From contig JALMQS010000879.1 in NCBI GenBank assembly GCA_024734495.1, forward strand, positions 186,001 through 250,000: a stretch of DNA of 64,000 nucleotides. Reading direction: 5' to 3'. How positions within the stretch are numbered: position 1 is the stretch's first letter; each line of letters starts with the position of its first letter. The position numbers and the translations under genes are program-made. Origin of the DNA: Forficula auricularia (Eukaryota > Arthropoda > Insecta > Dermaptera > Forficulidae). Under the pieces are notes generated by a model that was given only the letters and a program-made list of their open reading frames with translations, was not told the origin of the DNA and searched no databases. Below are positions 10,945 to 24,400 of this stretch, piece after piece.

Positions 10945-12470
10945 GGGTGAGTTTTTTTATCTTGAGACAGTCTTATAACTTAAAATCAGTGCATTATATG
11001 AAAAAAGGTTTCAAATAAAAGTGGATTTATATCGCGGGGGAAACTAAACTACGCCATTGTTTGTAGACCTGGAACAGGCTTTCAAGGGTATTTCAGGATC
11101 AACTTCTGTTTTTTAAATAGAAACCTATATATTTATTTACAGATCCTTAATCTTAAAAAAAAACTGAAAAACTTTCATGGGAACTATTTTTTTATCCGAC
11201 ATCAAATAAACAAAATACATAAATCAATTATATCTTCAACAAAAAATCCTAATAATTATTTTTAACAATTATTCAACTTAATTATCAAATAATAATGATC
11301 AAATATTTAATTACGAGCTTTTCGTGCGTGCCTCGAAGCTCGGCCCTCCGGGCTGGTGCCCTGGCGGGCAGCGTCTCGGTCCAAAATTTTTATTCCTGTT
11401 AAAAAACCACACTCCAAATGTATACCTTTAAACTCCCGAAAATACATAGTCTCTTAAAAGTTTCGCCTCATTTTCGTCCTGACACAGCTACAAAAATGAG
11501 CCTCTAGATATGAATCTGGAAGTATTTTTTTTTTCTATAATCTACAGCATTGTGATATTTTTTGTGTGGAAATATGTAGATTTATTTAAATAAGTGGGAT
11601 CGTGTGAGGAGGAGAATTATATTATATCATTTTTTTTAAATTTGGGATCGATAATCGATATAAGGCTCCAAATATTTAAAAGAGATCAATCAGGTGTTGT
11701 TTGTATGACAGGCTGCTCCCTCCAGTATTGCCATGAGAAACTCATATGGGCATGCGTGTCTTAAGTCGTTCAATTTTGTAAAAATCAAAAAATAAGAATA
11801 ACAAAATTTAGATTTTTAATAAATTATAAAAAAGTGGCAAATTTTTAAAAAATAAACAAATAATATATAAAATATAAATCAAATAAGATGTGATTAATTT
11901 CTTTTTCTGTGCGCAAAGAAAAGCGAATTGAATATTTGATTTTTGAGTGGTGAGGGGGGGGGGGGGAAATAATTATCAATAAATTTAATGTTTCTTAATT
12001 TAAAATCAATTGGAGTCTTTCATTCCAAAATTCGAGTTTCAATTACAATTATATTTCAAATTTGCCGCAAAGACGGCATCAGCGCTCCCTGACGGCAGCA
12101 TTACGTCAGCGTTGCGGCAAATTAATCTAGATAAATATATATAGTATTAAATAAAAGCGAATTTAATAATTTTTCGACACTGTTCTGTGACATTCCAGAG
12201 TGTATGAAAGTTTTCTGGATGAATTCCAGTTTATATTTCGTTATTTTGGCCTGTTCTAGTTTCTTCATAGCGTTTACACTTCCTATTTTTGTAAGAGTTT
12301 TAGAACACGATAAAATGAAGCTTGTGAGGGTGTATTCCTATCAGGAAAAAGCTCGGCATTCATTTCAATGGCAGCCCTATAATAATAATTCTTCCACATT
12401 TACAGAATACATTAAGACCATTTCAATTCTTTCTTCAACAAAAAATGTTCAATTTTCATTATAGTAATAC
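10945..12470 (-). mobile_element. Dispersed element with HTH-type ORF remnant (minus copy)
   Basis: Read on the minus strand, 12470-12165 matches the coding block at 35964-36209. The block is followed by an AT-rich tail and a terminal region that ends at about 10945 with the CCGGGTGAGTTTTTTATCTT-type end. The same terminal block occurs at 14730-14975, 36360-36605 and, split, at 53380-53550 / 54700-54760. A GC-rich segment at 11320-11390 interrupts it. The plus-strand open frame over 12204-12464 is an antisense shadow. Confidence 0.6.
12062..12127. repeat. Short inverted repeat, 66 bp
   Basis: AATTTGCCGCAA at the left is mirrored by TTGCGGCAAATT at the right, with an inner GACG/CGTC pair. It interrupts the dispersed element above and is absent from the copy near 36.2 kb, so it looks like a tiny insertion or hairpin. 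Confidence 0.6.
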
Positions 12471-12748
12471 AATATAACTATATTTCTACTGGATTGACAC
12501 GAGAAATAAACTTTTTTAAACCCAAGAATTTCAACTAGTTCTATTAAGTAGAAAATAATCTCTTAAATCTGTGTATAATGAAATTTTTATATCATTATAA
12601 ACACTTATTTTCATTGTTGTGACTTTTCCATTTAATATTTATTTATTTAATAATCAATTATTTAATCATTATTATTTTATAATTAAGTTGAACAATTGTT
12701 AAAAATAATTATTAAGATTTTTTGAGATTTAAAATTGATTCATTTAAT

Positions 12749-14360
12749 CTATATATATATAAAATCCTTTGTGTGTATGTACGCGATCGACCCACGCCTA
12801 AACCACTGAACGTATCGAAACCATATTCACACCATATGTTTGCTTAGTGCTGGGGATGGTTTATCTAAATTTTGAGCCAAATCGGTTTGATTTTATTTTT
12901 TTATTTTTATATTTAATTGATTGACAGATAAGATCTATAGAAATAGAGCCTCTAAAAGGGCCAAGCAAACAATACATTATCCCTACCCTGAAAGGTCAGG
13001 TCTTAAACAATGAAACCCCTCTTAACAAAAGAAAGGGGTATACAGGTAGTCAGGTCAAAATTTCAGAAACTTTTTTTTTAAGATAATAAAATCTATTTTG
13101 AATACAGACATAATTTGTAAATTTAATTTTATATATATATAATCCTTAGTATGTATGTGCGTGATCGACCCATGCCTAAACCACTGAACGTATCGAAACC
13201 ATATTCACACCATATGTTTGTTTAGTGCTCCAGATGGTTTATCTAAATTTTGGGCCAAATCGGTTTGATTTGATTTCACACGATTTTACATAATTAAATT
13301 AATTATTCTCAGGTAGAATGCCAATTGGGGTTTTAAAAAGGTTTATCTTTTCTTTTGTACCCAGGCAGACAATGGGTGTGGGTTAATTCATTGTTCTCAA
13401 AGGCCTTGAAGAAGTATTATGATTATATTATAGATATATTTTGTTTTCCTAAACTTTAGAATTAAACTGTTTCACAGAAATACACCATTCTCTCTTAAGT
13501 AAAAAGAAAAATTTATATTATTAAATGTGATTATTTTATTGTTATTAGTTGGCTAACCTGAGCCTGTCGGAAAGAAACATTCCAAATCTTAATCAATGTT
13601 TCTTATTATAAATACATTTCCCAGTATCTCAGTGCATTACATACAACGAATCATGGTGCATGCCTAGCATTACGATTGTTAGAAGAAGATTCGCATTGGG
13701 ATACAACTCTTGCCCATGCTGCTCTCGGTTCATCGCCACATCAAATACGATGTTTGTTTGCCATTTTATTGACAACGTGTTTTCCAACTAACCCGCCTAA
13801 ATTATGGGGAAAATATAAGGCTTCAATGAGTGAAGATGTATTACATGCTCTACGTAGAATTCGAGGAGATCCAGATATAAATTTCTCGCCAGAAATATAT
13901 AATGAATCTTTGATTAAGTTGGAAGATTTATGCATGATCATTTCGAATCAACCACTAATTAAATTAGGGATGCCATCAGTTAATCGGCCAGTAAGTGATT
14001 TATTTAATCGCGATATGCAACGTGAACAATCGTACAATGTTGATGGTTTAAATGCATATGTTCAAGCAAATGAACCAAAATTGTTACCAGAACAAAAATT
14101 ATGCATGCAGTCGCTGCTCAAGAAGATGGTTTCTTTTTTTGGATGCACCAGGTGGAACAGGGAAACATTTTTAATTTCGCTCATATTGGCACAAATGACA
14201 TCATCTGGAATTGCTGCCACTTTATTAGACGGAGGAAAAACAGCACATTCAACACTAAAATTATTATTGAACATTCAAACAAATGAAAATGCTGTATGTA
14301 ACATTAAAAGAATTTTTGGAACTGTACATAAATCAAAATTCATTCATGTATAAGAAAATA
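12749..14360 (+). mobile_element. Helitron remnant (tentative boundaries)
   Basis: A TCTATATATATATAAAATCC start at 12748 is followed by GATCGACCCACGCCTAAACC, as at many insect Helitron 5' ends. The same start recurs at 13125-13260, so one copy is nested or tandem. A RepHel-type helicase relic follows. Internal sequence near 13300-13440 is shared with 24450-24620 and 37660-37790. The 3' end is not clear. Confidence 0.6.
13640..14353 (+). pseudogene. Helitron helicase (Pif1-like) fragment
   Basis: The frame reads ACLALRLLEEDSHWDTTLA, then QIRCLFAILLTTCFP, SEDVLHALRRI and FNRDMQREQSYNVDGLN, the region between the Rep and helicase domains of Helitron proteins. LLPEQKLCMQ then leads into the Walker A block. 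That block is damaged: near 14130-14170 the ATP-binding loop is read through a frameshift (SFFGCTRWNRETFLISLILA), where the family has a GGTGKTF loop. SSGIAATLLDGGKTAHSTLK follows, then a stop. An intact protein would unwind DNA for rolling-circle transposition. Here only about 240 codons remain, with a broken nucleotide-binding site. Confidence 0.85.
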
Positions 14361-14729
14361 TTAGAAAGAGTAAATCTATGCTTCGTCGTTGAATTATTTA
14401 ACCTATAATCTTCAAACTAACGTAAGAGAGAAAAAAAAGAGAGAATGAAATGAAAAGAGAGAGGAATACTAGAAGTTTCACTTCCGTCGTGCGTAAGCTT
14501 GACACACTCAGAATTTTTATTTTGCTTTCGCAATGTGTTAGATTATTTCTTGAAGCTGATTTTTAATTAATAAAATACGAGTATATTTAATTAAAATACA
14601 GTTGAACAAAATTATATTGCAAACAAACTTTTGGCCGTCTCGAGACGCTGCCCGCCAGGGCCACCCGCCCGAGGCCAAGGTGCAGATGGCGCCGGAGGCC
14701 GCCTGACGCAGCTTGTGTCTTATAAAAAA

Positions 14730-14975
14730 TAGTTCTTATGAAAGTTGTTCAGTTTTTTTTTTTAAGATTAAAAAAGAAAAATATAGGGTTCCATTTGAAA
14801 AACAGAACTTGACCTGGAAATGCCCTTGAAAGTTTGTTCTAGGTCGGCAAACAATGGCGTGGTTTGGTTTCCCCCTCGATATAAATAAACTTTTATTTGA
14901 ATCTTTTTCCATATAATGCACTGTTTTTGAGTTATAAGACTGTCTCAAGATAAAAAACTCACCCGGTATAATTGG
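14730..14975 (-). repeat. Terminal block of the HTH-ORF element
   Basis: Minus-strand copy of the block that ends at 10945, with about 80 bp of GC-rich DNA just before it (14640-14712). It abuts the upstream flank of transporter exon 1. The same block lies upstream of the paralogue's exon 1 near 54.7 kb, so the element was probably present before that duplication. Confidence 0.75.
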
Positions 14976-15377
14976 CTCTTCCAAATTAGCCCCTGTGTGA
15001 CCTAAGGTAGGTATTGTGGTATTAATACTTATTTTGACCTGCATTTGTGTTCATTGCTTATCGGGAATATTTCACTTGACAGATACAAATGGAATTATTT
15101 ACATATGCAATGAATTAATCAACAACTTTGATTATTTTTATTATAACTAAATATATATTATAGTATGTCTAGAGATTGTATGTTTAGTATTTTTTTTAAA
15201 TTTATCACTAACGGTAAGTAATTTATCAAATAAGAATCCATAAATTAAAACAATTGGGCTTGCTATTTAAAACAAAAAGAATTTTCTTTAAGAAATTTAG
15301 TTTATAGAAAAAGGTTGATAGAGTTGATTCAAATTAATTAGTTCAATATAAAGTGTGAAAAACAGAAGTGAAACATC

Positions 15378-15436
15378 ATGAATTCAAATGAAAAAGAAAT
15401 GGAATTGTTAAATCTACAAGATAATAATTTGAAATT
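15378..15436 (+). CDS. Transporter exon 1 (copy a)
   Basis: ATG at 15378, 19 codons (MNSNEKEMELLNLQDNNLK) plus two bases, then donor GTAAGTATAG. The two bases TT join the A of exon 2 to make Leu. The acidic and Asn-rich peptide is the cytosolic N-terminus. Three other copies of this exon in the window have the same length and donor. Confidence 0.85.
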
Positions 15437-18400
15437 GTAAGTATAGAATTTTAAAGTTAATCCAGATAGTTGTTTGATGTGTTTAATTTCACGTCAGAAG
15501 GGCTCATCCCCCTTCGGAATTTGAATCCAAGTGCCAAACTGGGTATCTGGGCATTTGGCTTAACAACAAGGGCGGGGGGGCGACCGCCCCCCATACAGGC
15601 CCGTGCCTGGCGGGAGTGCAACACGTGCGTCGCATTTTGGATAAAATAGTAAAACCGGAAGTTGATGTTTACGTACGTAAGAATTTACCCCTTGCGTTTC
15701 GCAACCATAAGTCTCAGAGATACCAAATTCGAAACTTAAGCTTGATACAAGGGCGGATCCAGGGGGGAGGGGGCGATCGACCCCCCCCCATACAGGCCCG
15801 TGCCTAGTAGCGGGAGTGCAACACGTGCGTCGCAGGCAGAGGCCAAAAAACGGCGGCCAAATTGACAGGGAATTGTTGGGTGAAAATTAGTCATATGGCA
15901 AAATAAATATTTTAATCGTTCATATGTCGTCTTCGGAAAGTCGCAGATCCTTGAAATTTGAAACTTAAGCTATCTAGAGGCTAGATCAGGTATAACAGGA
16001 TTTTGGTTAAAATAGAAAAACCGGAAGTTGATGTTTACGTACGTAAGAATTTACCCCCTGTGTTTCGCAACAATAAGTCTCAGAGATGCGAAATTCGTAA
16101 CTTAAGCTTGATACAAGGGCGGATCCAGGGGGGTGGGGCGGAGGGGGCGATCGCCTCTCCATACAGACCCGTGCCTGGCGGGAGTGCAACACGTGCGTCG
16201 CACGCAGAGGCCAAAAAACGGCGGCCAAATCAACAGGGAATTTATAACAATTTTTTATTTATTTTAATGAACTTAAAATATGAGATTTGAAATTTGCAAA
16301 ATAAAAAAACATTTATTTTTTTTAAAATTTTAAAATTGAAAATAAAGTTCTATGTGTGTGTGTGGGGGGGGGGGCGGCGTCTGCCCCCCCCCCCCGCTTG
16401 GACAATTCGATCGCGACACACTTGCGAGATAAAAAAGTAGATCTTATATTACATCGGGCGCGTCAGAGAGTACATTCTTGGCCCCCACCCCCCACAAAAA
16501 TTCCTGGATCCGCCCTTCTTGGCTCGATATAAGGAGTACATCAAGCTTTTGGTCTGAAGCGGACATTTTCAGCATGGTAGACTTTTCGATTTTTTGATTA
16601 TTCTCAAAAAACGGCTCCAACGATTTTTTTTAAAAATTTGTGTATTTATCAAGTGTCATGAGTTATTAGTTGTGTCAAATTTTAAAAAAATCGTTGAGCC
16701 GTTTTTAAGAAAATCAAAAAAAAAAACGAAATAAAGGAAGGGGGTGTAAATTTCTAGGGTCGCGATGACTTTAAATAAATGAAAATGTGAAAGTCGTATA
16801 GTGAAGACACCAGTTGATTCTTTTAGCGATGTTGTTATCTTTTTGCTTGGAAATAAAGATGAACTGCATTTATCCATTTTTTCCGTAGAATAAATAATGA
16901 AAAATTTACACAAAAAACAAGCTGGCAACAACGCATTTATTTAACCTAAAAACTGGGTTAACTTTAGTACTTTTTTGACGTTTTTTCGCTTCAGCCATTG
17001 TCGCAACAATCGTTTATTAAGAACATTTTGTTTTATAAATCTCCCATTATATTGTACTTTATCTGAAATTTCTATGAATAAATATATACAAGTTTGGACA
17101 GTGTTGCCAAATTTGTCAAACGAGCACGGAATTGGCTAGTAGTAGTACATAAACAGCAAAAAGTTTTGGGATTATGAATTATGAATTCTTATTGTCTGTT
17201 CTATATACTCTAGCATTAACTTTTTGCTAGTATTGTTGCGAAACAACTACCTTAACTATAATGAAGTATCTGGAGCCACCCCGAGCGCTGCTCGGCAACT
17301 TTTTGTTTCAGTTAAAAGTTATAGAGTATATTAATATTATTTTTAATTTAAAATTCTCATAAAAACCACCCCGTCACTGCACCCCACCCCCTGGACTCCA
17401 GCCCCGGTACGCCCCTGGACCCCCGCCCCATACCGCACCCGCACACCACATCCCCACCACCCCCCTGGACACCACCCCCGTACCGCCCCCGCGCACCGCA
17501 CCCCCAATATGCCACCTGGACCCCGAACCCGCCACTCCAACCCTGCACCCCACCTCCTGCACCACCCACCCCCACCCGCCGTTTTTGCATTTCTAATTTC
17601 TCTAGTATATACCTATAGGTAAATAAATAAATTCCGGATAATTTTTTTTTTAATTAAATAACGATTTATCGAGTTTTATATTAATCAATTAAATTGGGAA
17701 ATTCTAATATATAATCATATTTCTTATTAACCTCTTTGTGGGATTTAATAATCAATTAAATTGTTTAATTTTTATAATTTATTAAACCAATTATTTTACA
17801 TTAATTAATGTATACATTGTATTTTTGCTCCGATTCCGGAGATTACTTCTCCACCATCGAGTGTGCTTATTAATCTTTAGTCCTTGTTTTTAATAAGAGG
17901 AAAAATCTAATTTAGATAAAAAAACCTCTTTTCCGATAATTATTTCAATTCCATTATTCCCCAATCAAGTCGATTGGTTTTTATATCCTCCAATTCCCAT
18001 CCATTCTCCTGTTTAATTTTAATATATACCTATATATTATATTAATATTTGCCATAACCTATTAGTGGGTTTTAAAATTAAAAAACCAATTAATAACTAA
18101 AAGATAATTGAAAAAAATGTAAACAAACCTTTTATTGAGGTTTTCATCTATCAACAATTACTTTAATTAAGAAAAGATCAATTAAGATGAAATTTGATGA
18201 GGTCCCCAGACCTAGCCAGATCGTTTTCTCATCCTCAAAACTTGTTAATAGATTTTGTTTCATCAAAATCAGTAGAGCCGTTTTCAAAATACAACTAAAA
18301 GATACAAACAAATAAATATATAAACAATTTTTGCTCGTTTAATAAGAGTAGATAGATATTAACCAATTTAAATTGAAACTGAAGGTTAATTTTCAACTAA

Positions 18401-21400
18401 ATATTTTAATAATTAAAATTAATTAGTATGTAGTTAATCATATATGCGCTGTCCGTTTATTTATTCGCCTATTGTTGTTTTTTCAGTATTCTTGTTATTT
18501 TTTGTATGTCGGTCTTTTTAAGTTAAGTTAAGCGTAATTGAAGGTTGTTTCTATCTAATTCTTTACAAATATGATTACAACATTGTGTTCAGAATGTATA
18601 TTTTAGTTGCTGAAGTCGAAATAAAATTGATGAAACGTTAGACTACAATTGATTAATTGTTTTATCTGCATTGCTGTGGAAATTTTTATTATTATTATTT
18701 ATTTTAATATTTTTTATTTCAGAATAAAAAATGACGGGCTCCATTTTTATCAACGAAGGCGTTTCCATTTGTTCATATTGATGTTCATTGGTTCTATATT
18801 AATTGTATTGCAGAGGACAAATATGAGCGTTGCGATTATAAGCATGACAGAGCCATATAATGGGACATCGACAGAAAATGGAACAGTCAATCAGGTAACA
18901 GAATCGGGAACATTAACAAAAAGAATATTAGTCCAGTCATTTGGTTCTAAAAAAAGAGGTTAGCTGGAAAGTTTTTTGTGAATTTTAAAAATGGCTACTT
19001 TTATAGATTTTGATGTACTCTTTGAACTTTCAACTTTGCCACCTCGTATCTTTGCCGTTCGCGCCGCCATATTGGAAAAATGGCGCCTAAAAGCAGTTTT
19101 TTGACAATATCTCCTTTCCGACTCATTTCACGATAAAAACATTTATATACAAAATTAAACTAGAGAAAATCTCCTACAATTTATGTAAAAACCTTTTTTT
19201 GTGAAATTAATAGTTTTGGCGTACGAGCGGCGTAAACCATTATACATCTACGCCAACCCATGACATTTAATTTTAACTGATTACATTATGAAAACTATTT
19301 ATCCTAGAAACTTGATTCTTATCATATTGTCTAGGAAATTTTATTTACTTGAACGTTTACTTGGACCACTTTTTTGATAAAACTCTTAGATTTATAGATA
19401 TCCTACATTTTCCGGACAGGATATGATCCGAATCCTCAAAAGCGCCATGGAAAATGATGGATATCTATAAATCTAAGAGTTTTATCAAAAAAGTGGTCCA
19501 AGTAAACGTTCAAGTAAATAAAATTTCCTAGACAATATGATAAGAATCAAGTTTCTAGGATAAATAGTTTTTGTAATGTAATCAGTTGAAATTAAATGTC
19601 ACGGGTTAGCGTAGATGTATAATGGTTTGCAGCGCTCGTACGCCAAAACTATTAATTTCACAAAAAAAGATTTTTACATAAATTGTAGGAGATTTTCTCT
19701 AGTTTAATTTTGTATATAAATGTTTTTATCGTGAAGTGAGTCGGAAAGGAGATATTGCCAAAAAAACTGCTTTTAGGTGCCATTTTTCCAATATGCGTCG
19801 TCGAACGGCAAAGATACGAGGTGGCAAAGTTGAAATTCGGAAAGAGCACATCGAAATCTATAAAAGTAGCCATTTTTAAAATTCACAAAAACTTTCCAGC
19901 TAACCTCTTTTTTAGAACCAAATGACTGGACTAATATTCTTTGCGGCGCTCGTACGCCAAAACTATTAATTTTACAAAAAAAAGGGGAATTACATAAATT
20001 GTAGGAAATTTTCTCTAGTTTCATTTTGTATATAAATATTTTTATCGTGAAATGAGTCGGAAAGGAGATATTGTCAAAAAACTGCTTTTAGACGCCACTT
20101 TTCCAATATGGCGGCGCTAACGGTAAAGATACGAGGTGGTAAAGTTGAAATTCGGAAAGAGCAGATCGAAATCTATAATTACCCATTTTTAAAACTCTCC
20201 AGGTAAAACTACCAAAAGACTGGACTATATTGGGAATGTCATGTGTTAGCAGGTTTTGTGGTTTATTGTTAAGCTGCTTAAAGAAAGAAAAGTTTCTGCT
20301 GAAACCACCTAAATTAAACATTTATAGCGGAAAGGGAGTTAGGGTTAAATAAAAATGCACATATCAAATTGATACACGACGCAAGGCGAGTGGGATGCAG
20401 GTGAACTTGTAGGGAAAGAGATGATACTGTTCGATACACTTCAGGCTACCGTACCAGTAAGAGACCCCCGTTGTGTAGGTATCACCTCAATCTTCAAGTG
20501 TATTGCACTTGAATCTAAGTTGCTATTGAATTGTCATAACTTATATTTAATCAAAATAGACATATTTATCACTTCTGAAATTGATCTGTTTATTTCTTGC
20601 ATTGCATAATTTATCCCTCGCCTTGGTGGTTTTTTATTTATGATAAATCTTTACATATGTATATTACAAATATCGATATTTTTGTATATTTGTTTGTTTT
20701 TCTGTTAAAATACAACTTGTGTGTTGAAAGTGATTGAATATGTGGCGCGCTCTACTGACAGTTTTGTGAAGCGCCACACATTTTTAATAAGAAAGTCTGT
20801 TCAAAATTCACGAGGTTTCGAGATATATTTTTAGAGTTCCAGTTTATCAAAGAGCACAGCGTGCGCAGGCCAAGTTCAAGCATTGACTTGCCCGTACACG
20901 CTGTACCTACGGCTATTTACATGTACCATTTGGAGCCAATTTCGACCCCCCTGCAGCTCGAAACCCATTTGAGATTCAAAGCTGAAATTATATACATGTA
21001 ATTATGTAATCCATCTTAAAGAGAGTACCAAATTTCAATAATATAGCTTAAATATATTCTGAGAAATGGACCTGAGAAAATAGCTAATTTGTCACCTATA
21101 GGGTACTTCCAATCATCTCAGCATCATGAAATTCCCCTCCTAGTAGAGTTTGGGACACAAACCATAGAGTATATAGAGAGGAAGGCTTGCGTATCTGGAA
21201 ACAGCGCTCTCTAATAAGTCGATTTCAAACTCTTAGTCCATAAGAGCCATTCCAGGGGGTGTTCACTCCTCACTGGTCACCATTAATTTTTTGTTAATTA
21301 AATAACAATCTATCAAGTTTTTTAATAAATTAAATAAATAATAAATAATAAAATAATTTTAAAATTAAAAAACCAATTAATAAATAAAAGATAATAGAAA

Positions 21401-24400
21401 AAATGTAAACAAACATTTTTATTGAGATTTCCATCTATCAATAATTACTTTATTTAAGAAAAGATCAATTAAGATGAAATTTGTCGAGGTCCAGACCTAG
21501 CCAGATCGCTTTCTAATCCTCAAAACTTGTTAATAGAGTTTGTTTCATCAAAATAGGTAGAGCCGTTTTGAAAATAGAACAAAGATACAAATATATCAAT
21601 CTTATATTATTAAATGAGCACCTCTCAGGGCCGGTTGTAGGTATGTCGCAAAGTAAAAGCATTTACATTGCGACATACAACTGGCCCTCAGTGGCCAGGT
21701 ATTAAATGTATATACAAACAAATATATATATACAATTTGTGCTCGTTTAATAAGAGTAGATAGATAGATATAATTAAGTTTTTCATCTCATGTTTAGAAA
21801 AATCAATCTTAATTGAATTGAATACGGAACGTGGGGGTACAGGGGGCGAAGCCCCCAGGCTAACAAAAGCCACGCCGAAGGCGGGCCTTGAAGCTAGTAT
21901 TAAATCTAAGTGAGGTTGTATGGTAAAGTCAAGTGGATGGCCACATCAGAACACGTCAGCTTATTAAAAAAAAAAATTAATTTCAGATTCGGGATTTTGA
22001 TTGGATTTCGGTGGAAAAAGGATACATCCTCTCTGCCTATTTCTATGGATATATGTCGACACAATTTGTCGGTGGTTGGCTGGCAGCGCACTTTTCTCCA
22101 CGAGTTATCTATTGCCTTGGAATCGCTATTCCATCGCTAATCAATTTATTAACGCCGCTTCTTGCCAAACAGGGTCTCATTGTACTAATCTTGACAAGGC
22201 TACTGGATGGAATCATTGCGGTAAATGAAATTACTTATACAGGATCTAACGAAAATTGGACCTGGCTAATCATTTCAAATTTATAGACTTAAAACAATCA
22301 ACTGGTGTGTTCACCACACGACTTCCACATTTTCATTTATTTGAAGTCACACTCCTAATTTACACCCCCTTCCTTTATTTCGATTAAGAGCCCCGCAGAG
22401 TGCAGACTTTTTATCGGCCGATAGTTTGGTCGGCTTCTTAATCAGTATGGAGAGGAATGCACAGCGATTCAGTATCGGCCGATAAAAAAGTTTGATGGGC
22501 TACCCGATTACATTCAAACTAATCTGTCGGCCAACTATCGGCCGACTGTTTAATCAGTATTGGCGCATATACGCCTGCGCATACATGACGATTGTTTAGT
22601 CGGCCGATAGTTCAGTTCGCTCTGTTTGTATGTATGTTTGTATGTTTCTCTGTCTCTATTTGTATCCTCCTTCGCTATTGCTGGTCCAATTAGCTTGACA
22701 AGTTCATTGAAGCTGGTAATGCTCATTCGATAACACTGGGCAACAAAAAATAATTTTTAAATGCTTCGAGCACTTGATGAGTCAATTCCTACCAATTTTG
22801 GGTTGAGAAAAACGAATATGACAATGAAGAATTTTTCTTAGCTCTAGTTTCTGTGAAATACAGTAGGTGGCGGATCAAGAGAAAAAGATACATTTTAATT
22901 ACATATGCTAACAACATTGAAAGTGCATTTTATTTTTACAAATTGTAGTTACATTCTAAGAGTTCTACATTGCTGGAATAATACTTCACAGATGGTCGTG
23001 TCTGAAGAGATTTATGTGGTGCCTTCATCAGATCGTCGTTTTTTAGCTTGCCTCTTTTTTGTTGCCCAGTGTTATTAGTCCATCAGGAATTTACAGATTA
23101 GTTTTTAACCTGTAAACTCCTGATGATGGACTAATAATCCGAAATATATTGAGATTGTATACACCTCTTTGAGTTTTATTTCATTCACTCTGAAACTACA
23201 CTCCCTTTACTTTATTAATGTTTATTATCCTTTATAATCACGTAGTTTTAGTTTTTTAGTTATAACTCGAGTTCTAATTGAGCTACAAACAAGTGGTAAT
23301 TTGTAAATCCAAGAGGAAGCTGTTTTCTATTAGTTCAACAAAATATTGTGATCTCAAATATTGTTGTTTAATATCTAACGGAACTCGAAAATAGGTCAAA
23401 ATGGTCTTTTTCACCGTTTTGATCGATTATATCTCCAAAACAAGAGCTAATCGGTAATCTTTATGGTGATTTTTGAATTCAGCAGGTGGAAATACATAAG
23501 AATCAGCTATTTTTGAGCCCGAAGCATTTTCATTGTTGGGCAGTGTAATAGGCGAAAAAAATTTTCGGGTAATCAAGTAATTTGGAATGCATAGTGTAAA
23601 ATTTTCCACTAACTAATCTATCACTGAGAATGGGATGCACCCAATACTCTCGGAATCTCTTCTTGATTTTCCTCCTCCGGAGTATGATGAGAGCAATCAT
23701 TTTTCTGGACAATATTTTCATTGTGCGACCGCTTCAACAGTCAGTTACAAACTAGTTCGAGAATAGTCGGCCGGCTGTTGGATAGTCTGCGCCCTGTTCA
23801 CCAACCAAACTGTTTAGTTGGCTCGGTGTGCGCACTTTCAGCCCAACCCGACTAAACTATCGGCCGATAAAAAGTCTGCAGGCTGCGGGGGCCCTTAATC
23901 TGATTGGAATAAAGGAAGGAGTTGTAAATTAGGAGTGTCGTAAAATAAATATTTTAATCGTTCATATCTGTCTTCGGAAAGTCGCAGAAGCCTTGAAATT
24001 TAAGCTATAGTACCTGGAGGCACCGAGCGATGCTCGGTAACTTCTTCCTTCAGTTAAAAGCTTTATTTTAATATTATTTTTAAATTAATTTAAAATTCTG
24101 ATAAAAAGGTCGATTTTTATTTGAGAGCCGCTTTCAAATTAAAAAAAAAATACAAAAATATATAATATTCGCCCACTGTACCCCCCCCCCCACCTCCACC
24201 CCGCTCGACCCCACCCCCGAAACCTCGCCCTACCCCCGAATCACCCACCACTGCACCCCACCTCCTGCACCTGTTTTGATTCAACCATATGATTCATTTT
24301 TATTCATCCAATTGTTAATAAATAAAACCTATCAAAATGTGTTGTTTTTTCAGAAAATTGAGACCTGCTCTTGATTATTTTTTATTCTATTAAATAAATA

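Larger units (their letters stand above)
22388..23894. mobile_element. TTAA-flanked TIR element, non-autonomous
   Basis: TTAA at 22384-22387 and 23895-23898 brackets inverted ends that share CCCCGCAG, TGCAGACTTTTTATCGGCCG and ATAGTTT.GTCGG. The palindrome TCGGCCGA recurs near both ends (about 22413, 22474, 22539, 22601, 23857). TTAA duplication is typical of piggyBac and Kolobok transposons. No transposase is encoded. A smaller TIR element and a hammerhead-like repeat are nested inside. Confidence 0.7.

Noticed and set aside
12204..12464. Plus-strand open frame with hydrophobic N-terminus
   Set aside because: It is the antisense of the HTH-ORF fragment matched at 35964-36209.
17343..17590. 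Gly/Val/Trp-rich minus-strand frames
   Set aside because: They are translations of a C-rich low-complexity block inside the Helitron-like repeat.
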